Below, one piece after another: positions 53,913 to 61,194 of a stretch of DNA of 64,000 nt. A model generated the notes under the pieces. It had not been told where the DNA came from and made no database searches. It was given only the letters and a program-made list of their open reading frames with translations. Positions within the stretch are counted from its first letter, which is position 1. Every line of letters starts with the position of its first letter. This stretch comes from Dokdonia sp. 4H-3-7-5 (lineage in GTDB: Bacteria > Bacteroidota > Bacteroidia > Flavobacteriales > Flavobacteriaceae): positions 1,674,001 through 1,738,000 of the forward strand of contig NC_015496.1 of the NCBI RefSeq assembly GCF_000212355.1, given 5' to 3'. A program made the position numbers and the translations under genes.

Positions 53913-55199
53913 TTACGACACAGTTACATTTGCATTAGACTCAAAAAGGTTAAGCTGGCTGCTGTAAGCACCTCGCCATTTACTAGAAGAGGTTCCCATG
54001 ATTAAGCTTTTGAGTTGTGCAGCGGTGCGGTCTTTTGTTTCAAATTGTGAAGAAGCGCAAACAAGAAAATACTGAGCGCGATTCATAGAGATGCCTATAG
54101 CTTTTAGATGTTCCCAACCTAGTTTTCTATATCTACGAGCGTTAATAATTTTATCTACAGAGCGCATTCCTACACCAGGAATGCGAGCGAGCAATCTGCG
54201 GTCTGCATAATTTACATCTACAGGGAAGTGCTGTAAGTTGCGTAGTGCCCAACTTAATTTTGGGTCGATATCTGTTTCAAGATTAGGGTGTTCTTTGTTA
54301 AGTAATTCTTGTATGCTAAATCCATAAAAACGCAATAGCCAGTCTGTCTGATACAATCTATTTTCTCGTAACATAGGCACATCTGTACCTATAGAAGGCA
54401 ATCGCTCGTCATGACTTATAGGGATGTATCCAGAGTAGTACACCCTTTTCATTTGGAATTCTTTGTAAAAGTATGCACTTGTGTACATAATCTGAGCATC
54501 TGTCTCACCCGTAGCGCCTATGATCATCTGTGTACTCTGTCCAGCAGGTGCATATATAGGAGTACTTTTTATAAGCTTTTTCTCGCTTTTGTATTGAATG
54601 ATCTCATTCTTCACTTTGCGCATAGGCTTGATAAAGTCTTCACGCTTTTTATCTGGAGCAAGTAATTTAAGACCTTGCTCCGTGGGTATTTCAATATTTA
54701 CCGAAAGTCTATCGGCATAAAGTCCTGCTTCTCTCATTAATTCGTCGCTCGCTCCAGGAATAGATTTGAGATGGATATACCCATTAAAATTTTCTTCAAG
54801 GCGTAGTTTCTTGGCAACAAGAACCAGGCGCTCCATGGTATAGTCGGCATTTTTAAAAATACCACTACTTAAAAATAGGCCTTCAATATAATTTCTACGG
54901 TAAAAGTTGATGGTGAGATTCACTACCTCTTGTACTTTGAAAGCGGCACGTTTTACATCATTACTTTTGCGAGTTACACAATATGCACAGTCAAAAATGC
55001 AATGATTAGTAAGTAAGATTTTCAATAACGATACACATCGTCCATCTTCTGTATAGGTATGGCAAATTCCCATCCCACTAGAATCTCCTAGGCCTTTATT
55101 TTTATTTGCACGCTTACTGCCGCTAGAAGAGCAAGACACATCATATTTTGCAGCATCTGCGAGGATGTTGAGCTTTTCTTTAATACGTTCAAAATTCAT
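53913..55199 (-). CDS. Putative DNA-modification/repair radical SAM protein (TIGR03916 type)
   Basis: A 428-residue radical SAM enzyme. The [4Fe-4S] cysteines lie in LLTNHCIFDCAYCVTRKSND (C-x3-C-x2-C, about residues 68-76), with the SAM-barrel segments GLFLSSGIFKNADYTMER and YIHLKSIPGASDELM. A helix-hairpin-helix-like stretch (RRLLARIPGVGMRSVDKIINARRYRKLGWEHL) near 330-365 suggests nucleic-acid contact. It always pairs with the TIGR03915 partner, here directly downstream. The reaction catalysed is not known. Confidence 0.9.
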   Translation of the reverse strand: MNFERIKEKLNILADAAKYDVSCSSSGSKRANKNKGLGDSSGMGICHTYTEDGRCVSLLKILLTNHCIFDCAYCVTRKSNDVKRAAFKVQEVVNLTINFYRRNYIEGLFLSSGIFKNADYTMERLVLVAKKLRLEENFNGYIHLKSIPGASDELMREAGLYADRLSVNIEIPTEQGLKLLAPDKKREDFIKPMRKVKNEIIQYKSEKKLIKSTPIYAPAGQSTQMIIGATGETDAQIMYTSAYFYKEFQMKRVYYSGYIPISHDERLPSIGTDVPMLRENRLYQTDWLLRFYGFSIQELLNKEHPNLETDIDPKLSWALRNLQHFPVDVNYADRRLLARIPGVGMRSVDKIINARRYRKLGWEHLKAIGISMNRAQYFLVCASSQFETKDRTAAQLKSLIMGTSSSKWRGAYSSQLNLFESNANVTVS

Positions 55200-55291
55200 A
55201 GCAATAGGATTTATGTCAAAATTATGGCATAATTCCTAATATATGGATTGTAACGCAAATTTTGTGAATGGTATTGAAAGAAATAAGTACG

Positions 55292-55303
55292 CTTTCGCGA
55301 AAG
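55292..55303. repeat. Dispersed palindrome CTTTCGCGAAAG (before nitrilase gene)
   Basis: Exact, 20-bp symmetric (55288-55307), in the divergent spacer between the radical SAM gene and the nitrilase gene. Confidence 0.92.
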
Positions 55304-55368
55304 CGTAACCCCATGAAGCCGACTACTATTTATTACTTTTAACATCATCACTTTTTTAAACTATATAT

Positions 55369-56328
55369 ATGTCACAGCCTAATCATTTAAAAGTTGCTCT
55401 TGCTCAAATCGCTCCAGTTTGGGGGAATAGGGAAGAGACGATTAAAAAAATAAAAATCGCCATTCAAGAAGCCGCCGAAAATGAGGCAGAACTCATTGTC
55501 TTTGGAGAAGGGTTGTTGCCTGGATATCCATATTGGTTATCACTCACAGATGGTGCGGCATGGGATACAAAAGTGGTGAAGGAATTACATGCGCACTACG
55601 CAAGAAATGCGGTTGAAGTAGAACGAGGCGATATAGATGAAATATGTTCATTATCGAAACATTTCAATATTGCAATATATCTCGGAATAATAGAAAAACC
55701 TATGGATAGAGGAGGAGCAAGTTTATATTGCTCCTTAGTGTATATCAATCAAAATGGAGAAATACAATCTGTTCACCGCAAATTACAACCTACATATGAT
55801 GAGCGATTAACTTGGGCGCCAGGAGATGGTCACGGTCTAAAAGTGCATCCTCTTAAACAATTTACAGTGGGCGGTCTTAATTGCTGGGAGAACTGGATGC
55901 CTTTGCCACGTGCTGCTATGTATGCACAAGGTGAAAATTTGCATATTGCCGTATGGCCAGGGAGTGATTACAATACGAAAGATATTACACGATTTATTGC
56001 CAGAGAATCTCGTAGTTATGTAATCTCTGTATCAAGCAGAATGGCAATTGCTACGGACTTTCCGGAAGATACTCCTCACCTCAATGAAATTTTAAAATGG
56101 GCTCCAGAGCGTTCATCAAACGGTGGTTCTTGCATTGCAGGACCAGATGGCGAATTCATCCTACCTCCAGATATTGAAACAGAAGGAAATATATATCACA
56201 CCTTAGATTTTAATAGGGTGTATGAGGAACGTCAGAATTTTGATCCTTCTGGGCATTATTCTCGTCCAGATGTAACAAAGCTCACAGTTAACAGAGAACG
56301 TCAGAGCACGGTAACCTTTAATGACTAA
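55369..56328 (+). CDS. Nitrilase-superfamily enzyme, true nitrilase branch
   Basis: A 319-residue carbon-nitrogen hydrolase. The catalytic triad is visible: Glu47 (VFGEGLLPGYP), Lys138 (VHRKLQPTYDERLTWAPGDG) and Cys172 (LNCWENWMPL). The CWEN signature and the RKLQPTYDERL segment are those of nitrilases acting on R-CN, not of amidases. It is cytoplasmic, monocistronic and ended by a strong terminator. The natural nitrile is unknown; aldoxime or aryl-nitrile substrates are possible. Confidence 0.9.
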   Translation: MSQPNHLKVALAQIAPVWGNREETIKKIKIAIQEAAENEAELIVFGEGLLPGYPYWLSLTDGAAWDTKVVKELHAHYARNAVEVERGDIDEICSLSKHFNIAIYLGIIEKPMDRGGASLYCSLVYINQNGEIQSVHRKLQPTYDERLTWAPGDGHGLKVHPLKQFTVGGLNCWENWMPLPRAAMYAQGENLHIAVWPGSDYNTKDITRFIARESRSYVISVSSRMAIATDFPEDTPHLNEILKWAPERSSNGGSCIAGPDGEFILPPDIETEGNIYHTLDFNRVYEERQNFDPSGHYSRPDVTKLTVNRERQSTVTFND

Positions 56329-56334
56329 TTGAAT

Positions 56335-56367
56335 AGCGGCAGAAATCACTTGAAGATTTCTGCCGCT
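56335..56367. terminator. Terminator between nitrilase and exbD genes
   Basis: A 13-bp stem AGCGGCAGAAATC / GATTTCTGCCGCT with a 7-nt loop and TTTT after it; convergent genes on both sides. Confidence 0.9.
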
Positions 56368-56389
56368 TTTTATTGTTTGAATAGGTATA

Positions 56390-57013
56390 TTAAATCCTTA
56401 ATTCTTTTGAAGTCTCTGCCTCAGAGATAAGCATTGGGAACATAGCTCGCACTTGTTTTAATTGTGCTGTTCTTTTTAATACATCTCCTTTGTAAGTACC
56501 ATTCTTTATATCCTTATCTGTAGCTGTAAAGTCAATCGCAAATAACCGTTGTGCTTCTCTATTTCTTAAAAACTCATAAGCACTTGAAATCTCATTCTGT
56601 ACCGTGATATACGTATTGTAGTTTGTAAGTCTATCTGGCGAAATAGAGATTACAGCTTTCTGAGGATTATCTGACGAGAGTAGATCTCTACTGCCTTCGC
56701 AGTAATCACAATATCCATCTTGATCTGATGGAATGCCGCCGTTATCAAGAAAGTCAATGGTTAATTGTCTTAAAGCTTCAAGCGGTACACGTTCATTTTC
56801 TACCAGCAGCATATTATCTGCGTTCACAATAATTTCAAAGAGGTTCTTGTTTTTGATAAGAACTTCGGTGTTGTCTTTAATCGCTGGCGGAAGCTGCCGT
56901 GCGATGCCTTTGTCCTTTTCTATAGTTGTGGTAACCAAGAAAAAAATAAGCAAGAGGAAGGCAATGTCTGCCATAGATCCTGCATTTACTTCGGGAGTAG
57001 TGCGTCTTCTCAT
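56390..57013 (-). CDS. exbD: ExbD/TolR-family biopolymer transport protein
   Basis: A 207-residue ExbD-like protein of the proton-driven TonB energy complex. Short basic cytoplasmic start MRRRTTPEVNAGSMADIAFLLLIFFLVTTTI with the key Asp at residue 16, one transmembrane helix (about 17-30), then a periplasmic domain. It contains a CDYC pair in the loop near residues 102-105, a feature I recall in other Bacteroidetes ExbD paralogues. No exbB or tonB gene is in the window, so the rest of the complex must be encoded elsewhere. Confidence 0.88.
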   Translation of the reverse strand: MRRRTTPEVNAGSMADIAFLLLIFFLVTTTIEKDKGIARQLPPAIKDNTEVLIKNKNLFEIIVNADNMLLVENERVPLEALRQLTIDFLDNGGIPSDQDGYCDYCEGSRDLLSSDNPQKAVISISPDRLTNYNTYITVQNEISSAYEFLRNREAQRLFAIDFTATDKDIKNGTYKGDVLKRTAQLKQVRAMFPMLISEAETSKELRI

Positions 57014-57243
57014 AATGTATAAAGTTTTAAAATGTTGAACAGGATGTGGGAATCAAGTTCTGTGCCAGTAGGCTGTTTTTTGAAAATGGAGAATGTCTAA
57101 GCTCTTAGCGAGTGTGTTTTATAAGCAGCTTTAGGATTTTAATTGTCAGTATTTATCCAGACGTTTATATGGTTTTAGATGTAATGAGAGTAGTATGTTG
57201 GGCTTATTTTACTTCATAAAAGCTTCTTTGTAATGCGGTCAAA

Positions 57244-57255
57244 TTTTCGCGAAAG
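57244..57255. repeat. Dispersed palindrome, degenerate copy (TTTTCGCGAAAG)
   Basis: One mismatch to the core; symmetric inside TTTCGCGAAA. Confidence 0.6.
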
Positions 57256-57308
57256 CGAGCAACTTATTATTATGCTCACTAGGTAGTAAAAGAGTACGGA
57301 GTAAATCT

Positions 57309-57316
57309 TACCTTTG
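57309..57316 (+). promoter_or_regulatory. -7 box (TACCTTTG) of the RluB-like gene
   Basis: Exact TAnnTTTG, 19 nt before the ATG at 57336. No clear -33 element. Confidence 0.5.
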
Positions 57317-57335
57317 CAGCTTAAACAATAATGTA

Positions 57336-58226
57336 ATGAGCAGAGGAGCAGATAATAGAGGAAAAGGAAAACCATCTGGGCGTAGTGGCGCTGGCGGAAA
57401 GCAAAAGAGTGGTTCTAGAGGGACACAACCCGTGCGTAAACAAGCGAATAAACCAGTAGGAAAACCTAAGGATAAAGCCTTTGATGCACAAAAAAAACAA
57501 GCGCCTAGAAAGAAGGATGATGGAACGATGCGCCTTAATAAGTATATAGCAAACTCAGGGATATGTTCTCGTCGTGAGGCAGATATGTATATCTCTATAG
57601 GTCAAGTTACCGTAAATGGTAAGGTGGTTAATGAGATGGGTTACCAAGTAAAACTAGAGGATGATGTTCGTTTTGATGGACGTCGTATCAATCCTGAGGC
57701 AAAAGCTTATGTGTTGCTTAACAAGCCTAAAGGCTTTGCAACTACAACAAGTAATGATAAAGGAAATACCGTAATGGATCTCGTAGCAGGTTCTACTAAA
57801 TCTCGTATTCAACCTATAGGAAGATTAGGCCGTAATGCGATGGGATTATTACTTTTTACTAATGATGATGAACTTGTACAGAAATTTACAAATTCTAAAA
57901 AAGGAGTAGATAAGTTATACCACGTAGAGCTTTCTAACAACTTGAAAGGTGCAGATATTGAGCGAATCAATGAGGGTCTTAAGATCGATGGCAAAACAAT
58001 TACCGTAGACGAAATAAGCTATGTAGATGGAGCACCAAAAAAGGAAGTAGGTCTTCGTATTAGAAATACTGGTAACAGTGTGATACGTACTATTTTTGAA
58101 CACCTTAACTACGAGGTGGTACGTGTAGACTGTGTGACTATAGCGGGACTTACAAAGAAAGATTTACCTAGAGGTCACTGGAGATACTTAACGAAACAAG
58201 AGGTTGTAAATCTTAAAAACGGATAG
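57336..58226 (+). CDS. RsuA/RluB-family pseudouridine-synthase-like protein lacking the catalytic Asp
   Basis: A 296-residue protein: a basic, Gly/Lys/Arg-rich disordered tail (1-60), an S4 RNA-binding domain (65-120: MRLNKYIANSGICSRREADMYI) and an RsuA/RluB-type synthase domain (125-290). The family motif GRLD, whose Asp is the catalytic residue, reads GRLGRNAMGLLLFTND here: Gly165 (codon GGC). The rest of the fold, with FEHLNYEVVRVDCVTIAGLTKKDLPRGHWRYL, is intact. It may be a non-catalytic rRNA-binding relative, use another residue, or reflect a sequencing error. The next gene starts 6 nt after the stop. Confidence 0.88.
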   Translation: MSRGADNRGKGKPSGRSGAGGKQKSGSRGTQPVRKQANKPVGKPKDKAFDAQKKQAPRKKDDGTMRLNKYIANSGICSRREADMYISIGQVTVNGKVVNEMGYQVKLEDDVRFDGRRINPEAKAYVLLNKPKGFATTTSNDKGNTVMDLVAGSTKSRIQPIGRLGRNAMGLLLFTNDDELVQKFTNSKKGVDKLYHVELSNNLKGADIERINEGLKIDGKTITVDEISYVDGAPKKEVGLRIRNTGNSVIRTIFEHLNYEVVRVDCVTIAGLTKKDLPRGHWRYLTKQEVVNLKNG

Positions 58227-58232
58227 GTTTTT

Positions 58233-58952
58233 ATGGAGTATCGTCTTACCATCGTAGTCCCAGTTTATAATGAAGAAGATAACCTCGCAAGGGTAGAGTC
58301 TGAATTTGTAGCTTATTTTCAAACTGCTACAGCAAAGAGTAAGGTGCTGTTTGTGAACGATGGTTCTAAGGATGCGAGTCTTGATATCATCAAGGAAATT
58401 TGCGCTAGAAATACTGATTTTGAGTACATCGCATTTACAGAAAATTGCGGACTAAGTGCCGCAATTAAAGCCGGATTTGATCACGCAGATACAGAACTCG
58501 TAGGTTATATAGATAGTGACTTACAGACGTCTCCAGAAGATTTTAATGTGCTTATTAAAGAAATAGGACCCTATGATCTTGTGACTGGCGTGCGTGCAGA
58601 TCGTAAGGATAAGTTTGTAAAAAACATGTCTTCTAAGATCGCAAATGGAATACGCCGTTCGTTTACACATGATGGGATGGATGACACTGGTTGTCCGCTT
58701 AAAATTATAAAAACGGAGTACGCCCAGCGCATACCTATGTTTAAAGGTCTACACCGTTTTCTTCCTGCAATGATTTTATTGCAACATGGGAAAGTAAAAC
58801 AAGTACCTGTAAGACACTTCCCGCGTATTGCTGGAGAGGCAAAATTTGGTGTTTGGAATAGATTATTGGGTCCACTTATGGATTGCTTTGCCTATCTCTG
58901 GATGAAGAAAAAGTACATCAATTATAAAGTAGGTAGTACAAGCCGTGGATAG
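58233..58952 (+). CDS. GT2 polyprenyl-phosphate glycosyltransferase (DPM1/ArnC-like)
   Basis: A 239-residue GT-A enzyme. VVPVYNEEDNLARV, LFVNDGSKDASLDI, GYIDSDLQTSPEDF (DxD-type metal site) and the DDTGCPLKIIKTEYAQRIPMFKGLHRFLPAMI segment place it among transferases that load a sugar onto a polyprenyl phosphate at the cytoplasmic face (DPM1/ArnC/DesI type). It lacks the C-terminal transmembrane helices of ArnC. First gene of a coupled cassette: its stop overlaps the GTG start of the next gene by 8 nt. Confidence 0.9.
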   Translation: MEYRLTIVVPVYNEEDNLARVESEFVAYFQTATAKSKVLFVNDGSKDASLDIIKEICARNTDFEYIAFTENCGLSAAIKAGFDHADTELVGYIDSDLQTSPEDFNVLIKEIGPYDLVTGVRADRKDKFVKNMSSKIANGIRRSFTHDGMDDTGCPLKIIKTEYAQRIPMFKGLHRFLPAMILLQHGKVKQVPVRHFPRIAGEAKFGVWNRLLGPLMDCFAYLWMKKKYINYKVGSTSRG

Positions 58953-59565
58953 TCTGTCGCTACTTGCCGTACTTGCGCAGCTTCTCTTTGGAGGGCGTAT
59001 GTTATCGCAGTGGTTACTTTCAGAAAAGAGTAAAAAAGTAGTAACACCGCTTACGTTCTGGTGGCTTAGTCTTTCTGGATCTTTTGTACTTTTTATTTAC
59101 GGATATTTCCGTACGGACTTCCCGCTTATGCTGGGTCAAGTGCTGGGATACATCATTTACATAAGAAATTTACAAATCCAAAAGCAGTGGAAATTGTTAC
59201 CCAAATGGTCTCAGTTTTTAATCATTGCCATTCCTGTCGGGATTATTGCATACGGGTGGAATAATGGGAAATTTGACCTTGCAGCATTATTCTCAAAAGA
59301 GGAGATGAGCACTTGGCTGCTTACCCTTGGAATCGTTGCACAAGTCTTATTTACACTTCGTTTTGTATACCAGTGGTTTCATGCGGAAAAGAATAAAGAA
59401 GCAACATTACCTCTTGGGTTCTGGTTGTTTTCATTTACGGGAGGACTACTCTCGTTGCTGTATTTCTTATACCGTGTAGATTATGTAATGGTGCTCTCTT
59501 ATGGGCTGGGAACGTTTATCTACGCGCGCAATATTTATCTTTATTATAAATCTCAAAAGGCTTGA
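58945..59565 (+). CDS. Duplicated LAB_N membrane protein, candidate flippase
   Basis: A 206-residue protein with about six to seven hydrophobic helices and two tandem LAB_N repeats (1-75 and 122-200). Both copies share AQ-LF--R---QW, an EK-K segment, PL-FW--S--G, Y--R-D and LG--IY-RN. LAB_N was named from the N-terminus of some lipid-A-disaccharide synthases, but no LpxB domain is present. The GTG start at 58945 overlaps the GT2 stop, and the stop TGA overlaps the TTG start of the GT39 gene. Position and fold suggest transport of the lipid-linked sugar (inference). Confidence 0.88.
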   Translation: MDSLSLLAVLAQLLFGGRMLSQWLLSEKSKKVVTPLTFWWLSLSGSFVLFIYGYFRTDFPLMLGQVLGYIIYIRNLQIQKQWKLLPKWSQFLIIAIPVGIIAYGWNNGKFDLAALFSKEEMSTWLLTLGIVAQVLFTLRFVYQWFHAEKNKEATLPLGFWLFSFTGGLLSLLYFLYRVDYVMVLSYGLGTFIYARNIYLYYKSQKA

Positions 59566-61193
59566 TCAAACTCATAGAAAAGCGGCCTGTTCTCACAATC
59601 ATTATCGTGGTTGGAGTTTTGTTATTGCCTTTTCTTGATGTACTAGAAGTGACGATCATGGAAGCTCGCAACTTTGTGACAGCGAGAGAAATGCTTACAG
59701 ATGGTAACTGGATACTCACCACCATGAATGGTGAGCCACGTTATGAAAAACCGCCTCTGCCCACTTGGCTATCGGCAATTTCTGGAGCTATTTTTGGTGT
59801 AAATAGTGTCTGGGCAATGCGTTTTCCAGCCGTATTAATGGTGATGTTGCTGGGGAGTATGATATATACGCTTTCGCGAAAGCTGACTCTTACTAAACGC
59901 AATAGTCTTATTAATGCACTCGTAAGTATAACGTCATTATATGTTATTCTTATAGTTTTTGAAGCACCGTGGGATATATATGCACATGCATTTATGCTCA
60001 CGGCAATTTATTGCATTTTTAAGGGATTGAGTGAAGATACATCACGCGGGAATATATCGACTTGGCTCATCGCTGCTATATGTATAGGAGCGTCTATATT
60101 GAGCAAAGGGCCTGTTTCTTTATACGTACTGTTCTTGCCATTTCTGATTGCTTATGTCGTAATCTATAGAAGAGAAACAGAACGTAGAAAGTGGTTGCCA
60201 GTAACGCTTGTTTTGCTAGGAGGGTTATTATTAGGTTTTAGTTGGTACGGTTATGTACGTGCTATAGATCCGGAAACTTTTGCAGCGATAGCATCAAAAG
60301 AAACAGGAAACTGGACGAGTTATAATGTGAGGCCATTTTACTACTACTGGAGCTTCTTTGTACAAAGCGGATTATGGACAATTCCAGCCTTTATAAGTCT
60401 ATTGTATCCTTATCTGAAGACTAGGGTTTCAAATAGAAAAGCATATCGTTTTACATTTTTGTGGACCATTATCGCTGTCGTACTACTTTCTGTCATTCCA
60501 GAGAAAAAATCTCGATACTTGATGCCTGTACTGATACCACTAGCCATGAATGTTGGTTTTTATATCACGTATCTCGTAAAACGTTTTAAAGAATTAAAAA
60601 GTAGAAAAGAGATTGTTCCCGTGTATTTCAATGTGGGCTTATTGCTTTTAATATTTATAGCTGCTCCTATTGCATTTATTTACCTAGCTATATCACACTC
60701 AATAGCTGTAAATGCTATTGGCGTAATTGCTTTTATGGTAGTTCTTATAGTTGCACTATATATTATACGTGCTTTGATGCGTGGAAATATATACCATGTT
60801 TTCCTGCTTATTGTCCTCGCTGTTATTTGTACGGCCATAGGAAGTCTTTCTGTTCTTAAAAACAACCTGTTTAATGAATATTACAGCGCATTTATCGATG
60901 AGGTTCTCGAAAGTAGCACACCACTTTATAGTTTTGAAATGGGCGCTCCTGAGGTGTTCTGGGGAGCTGAAAGGAAAATAGTTATGCTTGACTCTGAAGA
61001 GCCTGTACTGGTAGATGAAAGATTCTACTTGTTATTATGTTCAGATTGTGAAACTGTTCTTGCAGAGAAGTTTAATGGCTATCAAGCAACGTATATTCAA
61101 GACTTTGATTTTAATTATAACGCAAGCGGCAGTAGAGCTTATAAAGGTAGAAAGTCTGGAAAAGTGTATGAAATGATTAAGGTGGGAAAATAG
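59562..61193 (+). CDS. GT39/ArnT-like membrane glycosyltransferase
   Basis: A 543-residue GT-C enzyme with about 11-12 transmembrane helices. The first periplasmic loop has EVTIMEARNFVTAREML, GNWILTTMNGEPRYEKPPLPTWL, the ArnT/PMT-type motif with acidic and P-P-L residues. A C-terminal periplasmic domain follows the helices. It should transfer a sugar from polyprenyl phosphate to lipid A, LPS or a protein on the periplasmic side. The TTG start overlaps the preceding TGA. A palindrome copy encodes YTLSRKLTL in a loop. Convergent with the next gene, 1 nt apart. Confidence 0.9.
   Translation: MIKLIEKRPVLTIIIVVGVLLLPFLDVLEVTIMEARNFVTAREMLTDGNWILTTMNGEPRYEKPPLPTWLSAISGAIFGVNSVWAMRFPAVLMVMLLGSMIYTLSRKLTLTKRNSLINALVSITSLYVILIVFEAPWDIYAHAFMLTAIYCIFKGLSEDTSRGNISTWLIAAICIGASILSKGPVSLYVLFLPFLIAYVVIYRRETERRKWLPVTLVLLGGLLLGFSWYGYVRAIDPETFAAIASKETGNWTSYNVRPFYYYWSFFVQSGLWTIPAFISLLYPYLKTRVSNRKAYRFTFLWTIIAVVLLSVIPEKKSRYLMPVLIPLAMNVGFYITYLVKRFKELKSRKEIVPVYFNVGLLLLIFIAAPIAFIYLAISHSIAVNAIGVIAFMVVLIVALYIIRALMRGNIYHVFLLIVLAVICTAIGSLSVLKNNLFNEYYSAFIDEVLESSTPLYSFEMGAPEVFWGAERKIVMLDSEEPVLVDERFYLLLCSDCETVLAEKFNGYQATYIQDFDFNYNASGSRAYKGRKSGKVYEMIKVGK
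59871..59882. repeat. Dispersed palindrome CTTTCGCGAAAG (in GT39 gene)
   Basis: Exact core with symmetric GC flanks. Read as L-S-R-K. Confidence 0.88.
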
Positions 61194-61194
61194 T

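Larger units (their letters stand above)
57014..57335. other. Intergenic region between exbD and RluB-like gene
   Basis: About 320 bp without a gene. It holds a degenerate palindrome copy (57244-57255) and a TACCTTTG promoter box at 57309-57316 for the plus-strand gene. No other structure seen. Confidence 0.5.
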
